Positions 50,870-60,349 of a stretch of 64,000 bases of DNA are shown piece by piece (the first letter of the stretch is position 1; each line of letters starts with the position of its first letter). The stretch is from Kaistia sp. 32K (lineage in GTDB: Bacteria > Pseudomonadota > Alphaproteobacteria > Rhizobiales > Kaistiaceae). The notes beneath the pieces were generated by a model. It did no database searches. It saw only the letters and a list, made by a program, of their open reading frames with translations, and was not told the DNA's origin. The stretch covers positions 3,906,001-3,970,000 of the forward strand of contig NZ_AP024269.1 in assembly GCF_016629525.1 (NCBI RefSeq). The letters are read 5' to 3'. The translations under genes were made by a program, and so were the position numbers.

Positions 50870-51430
50870 ATGAGCCGGGACGTTTCGACGCGTGACATCG
50901 TTTATATCGCGCTGTTCGCAGCCCTGATGGCGGCGATCAATCTGGTGCCGGCCTTCCAGGTCGGCTTCCTGCCGGTGCCGATCACGGCCCAGACGCTCGG
51001 CGTCATGCTGGCCGGCAGCCTGATCGGCGCCAAGCGGGGCGCGCTCGCCATCCTGCTCTTCGTGCTGCTGGTGGCGCTCGGTCTGCCGCTGCTCTCCGGC
51101 GGCCATGGCGGCCTCTCGGTCTTCTTCGGCCCGACCGCCGGCTTCATCATCGCCTGGCCGTTCGCCGCCTTCGTCACCGGCTGGCTGACCGAATTGAACT
51201 GGCGGCGGATGAACGCCGTCTGGTTCTTTGTCTTCTCGGCGATCGGCGGCATCGGCGTGGTCTATCTGATCGGCATCCCCTGGCTCGCCATGGTCGCCAA
51301 GCTGTCGCTCTGGGATGCCGCCAAGGGATCGCTGATCTTCGTGCCGGGCGATCTGATCAAGGCGGCCGTCGCCGCCGTCATCGCCGAGACGGTCCGGCGG
51401 TCCTACCCGCTGATGCAGGCGGCGCGCTAA
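50870..51430 (+). CDS. bioY: Biotin transporter S-component BioY
   Basis: Six-helix biotin-binding membrane subunit of 186 residues. Conserved parts include LVPAFQVGFLPVPITAQTLGVM near residues 27-48, then GLPLLSGGHGGLSVFFGPTAGF, the family signature. AGGAG lies 12 bases before the ATG. It is the last gene of the exonuclease-bioMNY run and converges with a monooxygenase gene 36 bp away. Confidence 0.94.
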   Translation: MSRDVSTRDIVYIALFAALMAAINLVPAFQVGFLPVPITAQTLGVMLAGSLIGAKRGALAILLFVLLVALGLPLLSGGHGGLSVFFGPTAGFIIAWPFAAFVTGWLTELNWRRMNAVWFFVFSAIGGIGVVYLIGIPWLAMVAKLSLWDAAKGSLIFVPGDLIKAAVAAVIAETVRRSYPLMQAAR

Positions 51431-51466
51431 CGCTTCGCTACCGGAACGCTAACGCGATCGGCGCTG

Positions 51467-52459
51467 TTAACCGGCGCCGATCCCGCCGGCTCTAGCGATC
51501 AGCTCGATCGAGCGCAGCCGCGCGGCATGGTCGTAGACATCCGAGACGAGGATCAGCTCGTCGGCACCGGTCTCCTTCACCAGCGCCTGCATGCCCGCCC
51601 GGACGGTATCCGGTGAGCCGACGATCGAGCGGGCCAGCATCTGCCTCGCCTGCGCCCGCTCCATCGGCGACCAGTAGGTCTCGATATCGTCGATCGGCGG
51701 CTTGGAAAGGCCCCGCGCACCGCGAAAAATGTCGGCGAACGACATCTGCTGCGTCGTCGCCAGCCGCCTTGCCTCGTCGTCCGTCTCGGCCGCGATCACG
51801 TTGACGCCGACCATGGCATAGGGCCGGTCGAGCTGTTCCGAAGGCTTGAAGCGGCTCCGGTAGATTTCGAGCGCCGGCAAAAGCAGGTCGGGTGCGAAAT
51901 GCGAGGCGAAAGCGTAGGGCAGGCCCAGTTCCGCCGCCAGCATGGCGCCAAAGTTGCTGGAGCCGAGGATCCAGAGCGGCACCTCGGTTCCGGCCGCCGG
52001 CACGGCGACGATGCGCTGGCTGGGACCGGCCGGCGCCAGAAACGCCTGCAATTCCAGCACGTCCTGCGGAAAATTCTCGGCATTGTCGGGCGAACGGCGC
52101 AGCGCCCGGAGCGTGATCTGGTCCGTTCCCGGAGCCCGGCCGAGGCCGAGATCGATGCGGCCGGGGAAGAGCCTGGCCAGTGTGCCGAACTGCTCGGCGA
52201 TCACATAGGGCGCATGGTTCGGCAGCATGATGCCGCCGGCGCCGATGCGGATGGTCTTGGTGCCGGCCGCGATATGGGCCAGCACGATCGAGGTCGCGGC
52301 GCTGGCGATGCCCGGCATGTTGTGATGCTCGGCAACCCAGATGCGGTTGTAGCCCCAGCGCTCGGCATGCGCCGCGACATCGCGGGCGCTGTCGAGCGCG
52401 CCGCGCGCATCGGTCTCCTCGGTCACGCGGACGAGCTCGAGAATGGACAAAGGCGTCAT
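51467..52459 (-). CDS. Luciferase-like monooxygenase (LLM flavin-dependent oxidoreductase)
   Basis: FMN-dependent barrel oxidoreductase of 330 residues of the single-chain luciferase-like family with many bacterial uncharacterised members. The start [30 protein letters not shown] and [20 protein letters not shown] are conserved in this MsnO8-like group. GGGGGACTG precedes the ATG. It is alone, 86 bp after the end of the IleS gene. The substrate is unknown. Confidence 0.9.
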   Translation of the reverse strand: MTPLSILELVRVTEETDARGALDSARDVAAHAERWGYNRIWVAEHHNMPGIASAATSIVLAHIAAGTKTIRIGAGGIMLPNHAPYVIAEQFGTLARLFPGRIDLGLGRAPGTDQITLRALRRSPDNAENFPQDVLELQAFLAPAGPSQRIVAVPAAGTEVPLWILGSSNFGAMLAAELGLPYAFASHFAPDLLLPALEIYRSRFKPSEQLDRPYAMVGVNVIAAETDDEARRLATTQQMSFADIFRGARGLSKPPIDDIETYWSPMERAQARQMLARSIVGSPDTVRAGMQALVKETGADELILVSDVYDHAARLRSIELIARAGGIGAG

Positions 52460-52545
52460 TTCAGTCCCCCGATCGTCCGGCCGAAACCGGGAAAATTTCG
52501 CCCGGCCGCGACCGGCCGGGCGAAAACATCAATCCTCGCCGCGCC

Positions 52546-55500
52546 TTAGCGCGCGACGCGGACGCCGATGGCGATCGGCTCGTCGAGCAGGCTCGTCTCG
52601 GAGACGAAGCCCTCCGGCTGGCCGTCGGTCGGGCGCAGCGTCTCGGCCAGCGTCTCGGCGCGGACCTGGTCCTCGTGCGCGAGGATCGCGGCGGCGGCGC
52701 CGTTGGCGATCTTCACCTCGATGTGGATCCGGTCCGAGATGTTGAGGCCGGCTTCCTTGCGCGCCGTCTGCACCAGGCGGATGAAGTCGCGGGCGACACC
52801 CTCGCGCTCCAGCGCCTCGTCGACATGGGTATCGAGCACGACCACACCGGCGGCGCCGTCGAAGGCGACCGCGTCGAGGCCTTCATTGGCCTTGAAGCGC
52901 AGCTCGTATTCGCCCGGCTCGATGGTCTGGCCCGCGACCGCATAGCGGCCGTCGCCGAGATCTTCCCACTCGCCGGCCCGCGCCGCGTTGAGCACGTCCT
53001 TCAGACCCTTGCCGAGCCGCTTGCCGATCTTCGGATCGACGGCGAGCACGACCTGGCCGAAGGCGGACGGATCGACCGCCAGCACGACTTCCTTGACGTT
53101 CACCTCGTCGGCGATGACGTCCTTCAAGAGCGCCAGCTTCTCGAAGCCCCGATGCGCGACGGTGAGGCTGCGCAGCGGCAGGCGCGTGCGCAGGTTCTTG
53201 ACCGTGCGGATCGAGGCGGCTGCCGACGCGACCGTCCGGGCCAGATCCATGCGCTCGACCAGCGCCTTGTCGTCGACCAGCGCCGAAGCGTCCGGCCAGT
53301 TGGCCAGATGCACGCTCTCGCCGTCGACCAGCGCCCGATGGATGTGCTCGGTCAGGAACGGCAGGAACGGCGCCAGGGCGCGCGTCATCGTCACGAGCAC
53401 GGTGTAGAGCGTGTCGTAGGCGGCCTGCTTGTCGGCGTCCTTCTCCGACTTCCAGAACCGGTCGCGCGAGCGGCGGATGAACCAGTTGTTCAGCGCCTCG
53501 ATGAAGGGCGGGAAGGCGTTGGTCGCGCCGGCGAGGTCGAGCTTTTCCATCGACGCCTCGATGCCGCGGATCAGATCGGCGGTCTTGGCGAGGATGTAGC
53601 GATCGAGCTCGGCGTCGGCGGTCGTGACCAGCCGGCCCTTGATGCCGTCGATATTGGCGTAGAGCGTGAAGAACGAATAGGCGTTCCAGATCGGCAGCAT
53701 GACCTGGCGCACCGTCTCGGCGATGGCGCGGCCGTCCTTCGGCATGGCGAGATCGCCGCCGGAGAGCAGCGGCGACGACACCAGATACCAGCGCAGCGCA
53801 TCGGCGCCATAGGTATTGAAGACCTCGATCGGGTCCGGATAGTTGCGGAGCCGCTTCGAGAGCTTCTGCTTGTTCTCGTCGAGCACGACGCCGTGGCAAA
53901 CGACCGAGCGGAACGGCGCCTTGTCGAACAGGGCGGTCGCCATCACCATCAGCGTGTAGAACCAGCCGCGCGTCTGCGCGACATACTCGACGATGAAATC
54001 GCCGGGGAAGTGGCCCTCGAACCAGTCCTTGTTCTCGAACGGGTAATGCACCTGCGCGAACGGCATCGACCCGCTCTCGAACCAGCAGTCGAGCACGTCC
54101 TCGACGCGGCGCATCACCGACTTGCCGGTCGGATCATCCGGGTTCGGGCGGGTCAGGTCGTCGATATAGGGCCGGTGCAGATCCTTCGGGCGCACGCCGA
54201 AATCCCGCTCGAGTTCGTCGAGCGAGCCATAGACGTCCAGGCGCGGATAGTTCGGATCATCCGACTTCCAGACCGGGATCGGCGAGCCCCAGAAGCGGTT
54301 GCGGCCGATGTTCCAGTCGCGCGCATTCTCCAGCCACTTGCCGAACAGGCCGTCCTTGATATGGCCCGGCACCCAGTCGATGCCCTGGTTCAGCTCGACC
54401 ATCCGATCCTTGAACGCCGACACCTGGACATACCAGGAGCGCAGCGCCTTGTAGATCAGCGGCTGGTCGGTGCGCCAGCAATGCGGGTAGTTGTGGTCAT
54501 AGGTCTCGTGGCGCAGCACGGCGCCCTGAGCCTTGACCTCGCGGATCACTTCCTTGTTGGCGTCGAAGACGTTCTGGCCCTCGAAGGACGGCGCCTCGGC
54601 GGTGAAATTGCCGGCGAAGTCGACGGGGTCGACGACCGGGATGCCGTTCGACTGCGCCAGCGCCATGTCGTCCTCGCCGAAGGCGGGAGCGATATGGACG
54701 ACGCCGGTGCCGTCGGTCATCTCGATGAAGGCGGCCGCATGCACGCGGAAGGCGCCCTCTTCGCGCTTCGAGGCGAAGAAGGGGAACAGCGGCTGGTAGG
54801 TGCGGCCGACGAGATCGGCGCCCGAGACGGTCGCGACCTCCTGGTAATCGGCCAGCTCATGCGCGTAGTTCGCCACCAGCGGCGCGCCGAGGATGACGCG
54901 CTCATTGCCCTTCTGGAGCACGGCGTAGTCGGCATCGGCCTTGACCGCCAGCGCCATGTTGGACGGCAGGGTCCAGGGCGTCGTCGTCCAGGCGAGCAGG
55001 CGCGTCGGCACGGTCTCGCCCTCGACGGGATCGAGCAGGAAGCCGACCGTCAGCGCCGGGTCCTGGCGCATGCGGTAGGAATTGTCGAGGCGGGTCTCGA
55101 AGTTCGACAGCGGCGTCTGCGCGGCCCAGCTATAGGGCACGACGCGGTAGCCCTCATAGATCAGGCCCTTGTCGTGCAGCTGCTTGAACGCCCACATGAC
55201 GCTCTCCATGAAGGAGAGGTCCATCGTCTTGTAGTCGTTCTTGAAATCGACCCAGCGCGCCGAGCGCGTGACATAGTATTCCCAGTCCGCCGTGAACTGC
55301 TGCACCGAGGTGCGGCAATGCTCGTTGAAGCGGGCGACGCCGTATTTCAGGATCTCGAGGCGACCGGAGACGCCGAGTTCCTTCTCCGACTGCATCTCGG
55401 CCGGCAGGCCGTGGCAATCCCAGCCGAAACGGCGGTCGACGACCTTGCCGCGCATCGTCTGATAGCGCGGCACCAGATCCTTGACGAAGCCGGTGACCAG

Positions 55501-55698
55501 ATGGCCGTAATGCGGCAGGCCGTTGGCGAAGGGCGGTCCGTCATAGAAGACGAATTCCGACGCGCCCTGCTCCCGACGCTGTTCGATCGAGCGCTCGAAG
55601 ATCTCGTTCTCTTTCCACCATGCGCCGATCGCTTCCTCGATCTTGGGGAAGGAGGGCGACGACTCGGCGGCGGGATAGACGGTCTTCGGCTCTGTCAT
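52546..55698 (-). CDS. ileS: Isoleucyl-tRNA synthetase, eukaryote-like (IleS2-type)
   Basis: Attaches isoleucine to tRNA; cytoplasmic, 1050 residues. The class I signatures read PPFANGLPHYGH (residues 55-66, instead of bacterial PPYANGxxHxGH) and KLSKRLRNYPDP (about residue 610, instead of KMSKS). The second and the long C-terminal domain are like those of eukaryotic and IleS2 enzymes, known in some bacteria to resist mupirocin. The editing region (CP1) and the anticodon domain are intact. The start ATG gives the normal N-terminus; the ribosome binding site is weak. Only this copy is in the window; whether a bacterial IleS1 exists elsewhere is unknown. Confidence 0.95.
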   Translation of the reverse strand: MTEPKTVYPAAESSPSFPKIEEAIGAWWKENEIFERSIEQRREQGASEFVFYDGPPFANGLPHYGHLVTGFVKDLVPRYQTMRGKVVDRRFGWDCHGLPAEMQSEKELGVSGRLEILKYGVARFNEHCRTSVQQFTADWEYYVTRSARWVDFKNDYKTMDLSFMESVMWAFKQLHDKGLIYEGYRVVPYSWAAQTPLSNFETRLDNSYRMRQDPALTVGFLLDPVEGETVPTRLLAWTTTPWTLPSNMALAVKADADYAVLQKGNERVILGAPLVANYAHELADYQEVATVSGADLVGRTYQPLFPFFASKREEGAFRVHAAAFIEMTDGTGVVHIAPAFGEDDMALAQSNGIPVVDPVDFAGNFTAEAPSFEGQNVFDANKEVIREVKAQGAVLRHETYDHNYPHCWRTDQPLIYKALRSWYVQVSAFKDRMVELNQGIDWVPGHIKDGLFGKWLENARDWNIGRNRFWGSPIPVWKSDDPNYPRLDVYGSLDELERDFGVRPKDLHRPYIDDLTRPNPDDPTGKSVMRRVEDVLDCWFESGSMPFAQVHYPFENKDWFEGHFPGDFIVEYVAQTRGWFYTLMVMATALFDKAPFRSVVCHGVVLDENKQKLSKRLRNYPDPIEVFNTYGADALRWYLVSSPLLSGGDLAMPKDGRAIAETVRQVMLPIWNAYSFFTLYANIDGIKGRLVTTADAELDRYILAKTADLIRGIEASMEKLDLAGATNAFPPFIEALNNWFIRRSRDRFWKSEKDADKQAAYDTLYTVLVTMTRALAPFLPFLTEHIHRALVDGESVHLANWPDASALVDDKALVERMDLARTVASAAASIRTVKNLRTRLPLRSLTVAHRGFEKLALLKDVIADEVNVKEVVLAVDPSAFGQVVLAVDPKIGKRLGKGLKDVLNAARAGEWEDLGDGRYAVAGQTIEPGEYELRFKANEGLDAVAFDGAAGVVVLDTHVDEALEREGVARDFIRLVQTARKEAGLNISDRIHIEVKIANGAAAAILAHEDQVRAETLAETLRPTDGQPEGFVSETSLLDEPIAIGVRVAR

Positions 55699-55986
55699 GG
55701 CGAATGTCTTTGTTCTTGTCGGAAATCGTGGGCGGAAATCGGGCCTTCGATAGCGCCTTTGCGGCAATGGCGCCACCCCTGACGGCAAGGGCCCTGATAT
55801 GGGAGCCGGCGCAGGAACTTGAAAGGGTCGGGATTGGCCGGCCGTCTAGGCAAAAGGCAAGGAAGCCCCCTCACCCAACCCTCTCCCGCAAGCGGGCGAG
55901 GGCTTTTCGGCCAGTGCCAGTGTCGATATCGGCACCGTGTGATGCGCTCCCTCTCCCGCGTGCGGGAGAGGGTTGGGGTGAGGGTC
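55699..55986. repeat. Intergenic repeat before IleS
   Basis: CCTCACCCAACCCTCTCCCG (about 55870-55889) and its inverse GGGAGAGGGTTGGGGTGAGG (about 55965-55984) flank about 75 bp. The left part holds the upstream region of ileS, in which no clear promoter was found. Confidence 0.65.
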
Positions 55987-57066
55987 TTACGCGCCCTTGG
56001 GCGAAATCCGGTTCACGTGCCCCATCTTGCGGCCAGGTCGGCTCTCGCTCTTGCCGTAGAGATGCAGCCGCGCGCCCGGCTCGGCGGCGAGATCCAGCCA
56101 TGCATCCGCCTCGGCGCCGACCAGATTGGTCATCACCGCATCCGAATGGCGCTCGGTCGAGCCGAGCGGCCAGCCGGCGATGGCGCGAATATGGTTCTCG
56201 AACTGCGAGACCAGGCAGCCGTCCTGAGTCCAGTGGCCGGAATTGTGGACGCGCGGGGCGATCTCGTTGACGAGGAGCCGCTCCGAGCCCGCCTCCTCGA
56301 CGACGAACATCTCGACCGCCAGCAGGCCGACATAATCGAGCGCTTCCGCCACTTTAGCCGCGATCGCCCGCGCCGCGTCGGCGGTCGCGTCCGAGAGCTG
56401 GGCCGGCACGGTGGAGGTGGCGAGGATGTGGTTGCGGTGGACGTTCTCGACGATGTCGTAGACCGCCGTCTCGCCGCTTCGGCCGCGAACGACCAGCGCC
56501 GAAACCTCGCGCGCGAAGGTGATGAAGCCTTCGAGCACGGCCGGCTTGCCGGCGATCGCCGTGAAGGCGGCTGCCGCGTCGTCGCCGGCGCGGATCGCCA
56601 CCTGGCCCTTGCCGTCATAGCCGAAGCGTCGGGTCTTCAGGATTGACGGCCGGCCGAGCGCGTCGAGGGCAGCCTCGAGCCCGGCGACATCATCGACGGC
56701 GGCAAAAGGGGCGACCGGAATGCCGAGGCTCCGCATCAGCTCCTTTTCCGACAGCCGGTCCTGCGACACCGACAGCGCGCGCGGCCCGGGTAGAACCGCG
56801 ACCTGCTCGCCGAGAAAGGCGGCGGTGGCCGCCGGCACGTTCTCGAACTCGTAGGTCACGACATCGACGGATCCCGCGAAGGCGGAAAGCGCACTCTCGT
56901 TCTCATAGGCCGCGACGGTTCGGGCCGCCGCGACGTCGAAGGCGGGACTTTCGCCGTCCGGGCAATAGACATGGCAGCGGAAGCCGAGCTCGGCCGCCGC
57001 GGTCGCCAGCATCCGGCCGAGCTGACCGCCGCCCAGGATGCCGATGGTGGAACCGGGCTTCAGCAT
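55987..57066 (-). CDS. purK: 5-(carboxyamino)imidazole ribonucleotide synthase PurK
   Basis: ATP-grasp enzyme of purine synthesis that carboxylates AIR to N5-CAIR; 359 residues. The N-terminal GILGGGQLGRML, the ATP-grasp parts KTRRFGYDGKGQ and EMFVVEEAG, then NEIAPRVHNSGHWTQDGC are standard. The start ATG is preceded by GAAGG and lies just after the PurE stop; an ATG 15 bases earlier, overlapping purE, is the alternative. It works directly with PurE. Confidence 0.94.
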   Translation of the reverse strand: MLKPGSTIGILGGGQLGRMLATAAAELGFRCHVYCPDGESPAFDVAAARTVAAYENESALSAFAGSVDVVTYEFENVPAATAAFLGEQVAVLPGPRALSVSQDRLSEKELMRSLGIPVAPFAAVDDVAGLEAALDALGRPSILKTRRFGYDGKGQVAIRAGDDAAAAFTAIAGKPAVLEGFITFAREVSALVVRGRSGETAVYDIVENVHRNHILATSTVPAQLSDATADAARAIAAKVAEALDYVGLLAVEMFVVEEAGSERLLVNEIAPRVHNSGHWTQDGCLVSQFENHIRAIAGWPLGSTERHSDAVMTNLVGAEADAWLDLAAEPGARLHLYGKSESRPGRKMGHVNRISPKGA

Positions 57067-57070
57067 CGCA

Positions 57071-57568
57071 TCAGCCTTCATCGGAAGGGCTTTCGGCGAC
57101 GCGGGCGGTCTGCGCGGCGCGCCATGCGTCAAGCCTGCCCGCCAGCTCGGGATCGTTCAGGGCGAGGATCGACACGGCGAGCAGCGCGGCGTTGATGGCG
57201 CCGGCCTTGCCGATCGCGAGCGTGCCCACCGGGATGCCGCCCGGCATCTGCACGATCGAAAGCAGGCTGTCCTGACCGGAAAGCGCCTTCGATTCCACCG
57301 GCACGCCGAGCACCGGCAGCGGCGTCATCGACGCGCACATGCCGGGCAGATGCGCCGCGCCGCCGGCGCCGGCGATGACGACCTTGAAACCCTGGTCGCG
57401 GGCGGATTTCGCGAAGTCGACCAGCCGGTCCGGCGTCCGGTGCGCGGAGACGATCCGGTCGTCATGCGCGACACCGAGCGCGTCCAGCGTTTCGGCCGCG
57501 TGCCGCATCGTCTGCCAATCGGATTGGCTGCCCATGATGATGGCGACTGGCGCCGTCTTGTCTGCCAA
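57071..57568 (-). CDS. purE: N5-carboxyaminoimidazole ribonucleotide mutase PurE
   Basis: Converts N5-CAIR to CAIR; octameric cytoplasmic enzyme of 165 residues. The phosphate loop GSQSDWQTM and the SAHRTPDRL motif with the catalytic histidine are present, and the C-terminal helix is normal. The start appears to be TTG, because the codon for the usual first residue is TTG and GGAG lies about a dozen bases upstream; no ATG is near. First gene of purEK. Confidence 0.94.
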   Translation of the reverse strand: MADKTAPVAIIMGSQSDWQTMRHAAETLDALGVAHDDRIVSAHRTPDRLVDFAKSARDQGFKVVIAGAGGAAHLPGMCASMTPLPVLGVPVESKALSGQDSLLSIVQMPGGIPVGTLAIGKAGAINAALLAVSILALNDPELAGRLDAWRAAQTARVAESPSDEG

Positions 57569-57692
57569 GTTCTCGTCTCCGACCTTGGGGGAAGGCGGCG
57601 GATTATAGAGAGGGACGCCCCGGCCGCAAGGCGCGGTTCAGGACTTACGCGTCGTTAACCAGAATTGAACCAAGCCACGGCAAAGATTGGCC

Positions 57693-58358
57693 ATGTCCAG
57701 CGCCCCGGCTCCCATCCCCCGTCCCCAAACCCCGATCGAACGCGATCCGGCCCCCGCTTCGCGCCGTCGCGAAATCACGTCCAACGACGCCTTGCCGGAC
57801 CTGCCGGTCGAGCAGCGCTCGCTGGTCATGCGCCTGGCCGAAGAGGTGGCGACGCTCCGCCGCGCGCTCGACGCCAGCCAGCACCGCATCGCGGCGCTGG
57901 AGGTCGAGGCAGCCGAGGAACCGATCTCCGGCCTGTTCAACCGGCGCGCCTTCCTGCGCGAGATCGAGCGCGCCATCGCCTTCCAGACCCGCTATCCGAT
58001 GACCTGCGGCATCGCCCTGATCGACATCGACGGCCTCGACGCCATCCGCTCGGCCGGCGGGCAAGGCGGCCTCAATCGCGCCCTGCGCGCCATCGGCCAA
58101 ACGCTGCGCGCCGGCATCCGCTCCTGCGACGTCGCCGCGCGGACGGGCAACGAGCAGTTCGCGGTCGTGCTCTGGAACTCGACGCCGGCCGATTGCGGCC
58201 ATCGCGTCAACGGATTGCAGCGGGCGATTGCCGGCCTGCAGCTGTCGGCCGACGCCGGCATCACGTCGCAGTCGGCGGTCGTGATGATCGAAGCGGGCAT
58301 GACGGTCGACGGGCTGATCGCGGCGGCAGAAACGCTGTTGCCGGGAAGCGGCGGCTGA
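57693..58358 (+). CDS. Degenerate GGDEF domain protein
   Basis: Protein of 221 residues with a proline-rich N-terminus, a short coiled part (about 45-75) and a GGDEF-like domain (about 80-215). The domain begins ISGLFNRRAFLREIERA, but the active-site motif reads GNEQF instead of GG(D/E)EF, so cyclase activity is unlikely. The inhibitory-site motif RSCD, at the right distance before GNEQF, is retained, so the domain might bind c-di-GMP as a receptor. The start ATG follows a weak site. Its stop abuts the stop of the convergent YdcH-family gene. Confidence 0.82.
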   Translation: MSSAPAPIPRPQTPIERDPAPASRRREITSNDALPDLPVEQRSLVMRLAEEVATLRRALDASQHRIAALEVEAAEEPISGLFNRRAFLREIERAIAFQTRYPMTCGIALIDIDGLDAIRSAGGQGGLNRALRAIGQTLRAGIRSCDVAARTGNEQFAVVLWNSTPADCGHRVNGLQRAIAGLQLSADAGITSQSAVVMIEAGMTVDGLIAAAETLLPGSGG

Positions 58359-58565
58359 TCAGGCGATGATATCCGGCAGAAGCTGATCCTCCAGCGAGAC
58401 CATGCGGTCCTTCAGCGCCAGCTTGCGCTTCTTCAGGCGCTGGATGCGCAAGGGATCGATCTTGCCGGTTTCGGACATCACCGAAATCGCGGCATCGAGG
58501 TCGCTATGTTCCTGGCGGAGCCGTGCCAGTTCGAAGCGGATTTCCTGTTCTTCTTCCTCGGTCAT
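58359..58565 (-). CDS. YdcH/DUF465 family small protein
   Basis: Helical, charged protein of 68 residues. The core EIRFELARLRQEHSDLDAAI and LKKRKLALKDRMVSLEDQL is the DUF465 pattern, a coiled helical hairpin of unknown role. GGGGTGA stands before the ATG. A relative is 250 bp away on the other strand. Confidence 0.88.
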   Translation of the reverse strand: MTEEEEQEIRFELARLRQEHSDLDAAISVMSETGKIDPLRIQRLKKRKLALKDRMVSLEDQLLPDIIA

Positions 58566-58812
58566 TCACCCCAACCTTGCCGAGTTTGGACGGCCCTGGC
58601 GCCAAGGATACATGCTTGGCCCCGGCCAAGCGAGAGGCGGATCGCGCCTTGCCCCCTTGAACCTCGCCTCCCCGGGCCACAGATCAGAAGAGAGCCGGGG
58701 TTGCCACGACGACGTCCCGTGACGTGGTCGTGCGTCAGTTCCGGTTCGACAGCAACCCGCGTCCATGGCACGATCGCGTGCCGTCATCGATCAACGAAGG
58801 GAGGCAGTATTA
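58566..58812. other. Intergenic region between two divergent YdcH-family genes
   Basis: About 250 bp separate two divergent small genes. Nothing beyond the two upstream regions, with GGGAGG before the right-hand gene, was recognised. Confidence 0.4.
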
Positions 58813-58992
58813 ATGTCCATCGATTCGCATCTTGCCGAACTGGAACGGCGCCACGAGGCGCTCTCCAGGGAGATCGACCAGGCAGCCAACCACCCGAGTG
58901 CCGATACGCTTGAATTGGCTGCCATGAAGAGACGCAAGCTGCAGCTCAAGGACGAGATAGCCCGGTTGAAGGGCAACAGCACCGTTCACTGA
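58813..58992 (+). CDS. YdcH/DUF465 family small protein, second copy
   Basis: 59-residue helical protein starting MSIDSHLAELERRHEALSRE with the DUF465 pattern AAMKRRKLQLKDEIARLKG. GGGAGG is ten bases before the ATG. It is followed by a strong terminator. Its divergent neighbour belongs to the same family but is only distantly similar, so this is an old pair. Confidence 0.88.
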   Translation: MSIDSHLAELERRHEALSREIDQAANHPSADTLELAAMKRRKLQLKDEIARLKGNSTVH

Positions 58993-59012
58993 TTGGTGAC
59001 ATCTTACTTGCG

Positions 59013-59039
59013 AAGCGCCGCGAATTTCGCGGCGCTTTT
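59013..59039 (+). terminator. Rho-independent terminator after YdcH-family gene
   Basis: An 11-bp perfect stem AAGCGCCGCGA/TCGCGGCGCTT with a 3-base loop is followed by TTTTGCTTT. The stem can also serve the convergent opgC gene, which stops 12 bp further on. Confidence 0.88.
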
Positions 59040-59050
59040 GCTTTGACGAG

Positions 59051-60247
59051 CTACTCGGCCGCCACCATGCCGGACGAGTTCGCCCCGCTCGGAGCCGTCT
59101 CAGCCGCCGGCCGGCGCTTCGGCTGCGGACGGATCCAGTCGAGATAGGCGGCCAGCGCGAACAGCGCGGCGAGCCCTGCGCCGATCAGCACCGTGTCGGC
59201 CACAAGGCTGTAACCCGTGAAGATCGGATCGTTCGGCAGCCCCAGCACGTTCTCGCGGACGATATGGCCGGCGACGCTGAGCAGCGTTCCGAGCCAGAAC
59301 ACCGGCAGGGTGTGGCGCCCGAGGCGGACGATCCAGTTGCCCTCGTCGAGCCAGCGCTTCAGGATCCCCGGCAGCGGGCTGAAGATCACGACATAGGCGA
59401 GCGACAGCACATGCAGCAGGCGGAAGACGCCGACCCATGTCTTGTTGAAGCCGGACAGCCAGAACCACTCGGGCAGCCTCGGGAACGTGCCCCAAAGGCC
59501 GCCATAGACCAGCCCGGCGGCCGCGACGAGATAGAACAGCGCGAACCAGTAGACGGCGCGGGAAAATGGCAGTCGCTCGCCGCGACGGAGCAGGACGCCG
59601 CCGACGAAGCCGATCGTGAACAGGAACTGCCAGGCGAGCGGATTGAAGTACCAGCCGCCATCGCCCGGGAAGTTCGGGATGGTCAGGCGGAAGATGTTGG
59701 TGACCAGCCAGAGGGCGAAGCTGGCGCCCAGCACCAGTCCGAGATGGACGCGGGCGAGCAGCATCATCAGCGGCAGCATCGCCATCATGACCATGTACAT
59801 CGGCAGGATGTTGAAGTTGCCGGTCTGGTAGGTGAGCATGCCGATGCCGGCGAGCGCCTGGACGGGCTGCTCGACGAGCCAGTGCCGCTCGTCCGGCAGC
59901 ATCAGCCCCGGCGCATCGAGCGAGATCGAGGCGGCCGCGTAGATGGCAAAGCCCGCCGCCATCGCCGCCAGATGGGCGATGTAGAGCGTGCCGATCCGCT
60001 TCCCCACCAGTCCCGTCGAGGCCACCGCCTGCCCCGACGCGAAACGCGGGAAATAAGCGAGCGCCGCGGAGACGCCGGCAAGCAGGACGAAGATCTCGGC
60101 CGCGTCGGAAAGGCCAAAATTTCTATGCGTGAAATTCGAATACAGATTGCCGGGAATGTGATTGACGAAAATCGAGATCAGCGCCAACCCGCGGAAGAAA
60201 TCGATCCGATAGTCACGCGGCATGGGATTGGGAAAGGCGCGATACAT
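59051..60247 (-). CDS. opgC: OpgC-like acyltransferase
   Basis: Inner-membrane acyltransferase of 398 residues with about ten helices, of the OpgC family that adds succinyl groups to osmoregulated periplasmic glucans. The start RDYRIDFFRGLALISIFVNH is the diagnostic first helix with the conserved DFFRG and H; SDAAEIFVLLAG and the last helices are also conserved. The start at MYRAFPNP is preceded by AGGG; an ATG eight codons later has none. No other glucan genes adjoin. Confidence 0.88.
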   Translation of the reverse strand: MYRAFPNPMPRDYRIDFFRGLALISIFVNHIPGNLYSNFTHRNFGLSDAAEIFVLLAGVSAALAYFPRFASGQAVASTGLVGKRIGTLYIAHLAAMAAGFAIYAAASISLDAPGLMLPDERHWLVEQPVQALAGIGMLTYQTGNFNILPMYMVMMAMLPLMMLLARVHLGLVLGASFALWLVTNIFRLTIPNFPGDGGWYFNPLAWQFLFTIGFVGGVLLRRGERLPFSRAVYWFALFYLVAAAGLVYGGLWGTFPRLPEWFWLSGFNKTWVGVFRLLHVLSLAYVVIFSPLPGILKRWLDEGNWIVRLGRHTLPVFWLGTLLSVAGHIVRENVLGLPNDPIFTGYSLVADTVLIGAGLAALFALAAYLDWIRPQPKRRPAAETAPSGANSSGMVAAE

Positions 60248-60349
60248 ACGAGAACCCTGGAATTCCGGCGATCCGTTACGATGTCGCCGAACTAGCCGGC
60301 GAACAAGGCGGGCTTACGGCAGCGGCCCGGCTTCTTCAATGCCAGCTCT

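Noticed and set aside
52675..55782. A 1035-codon open frame antisense to ileS
   Set aside because: High-GC coding DNA leaves long antisense frames. The encoded text is dominated by Arg/Asp/Glu/His/Gly as expected for a shadow of the sense gene, and no known domain is seen.
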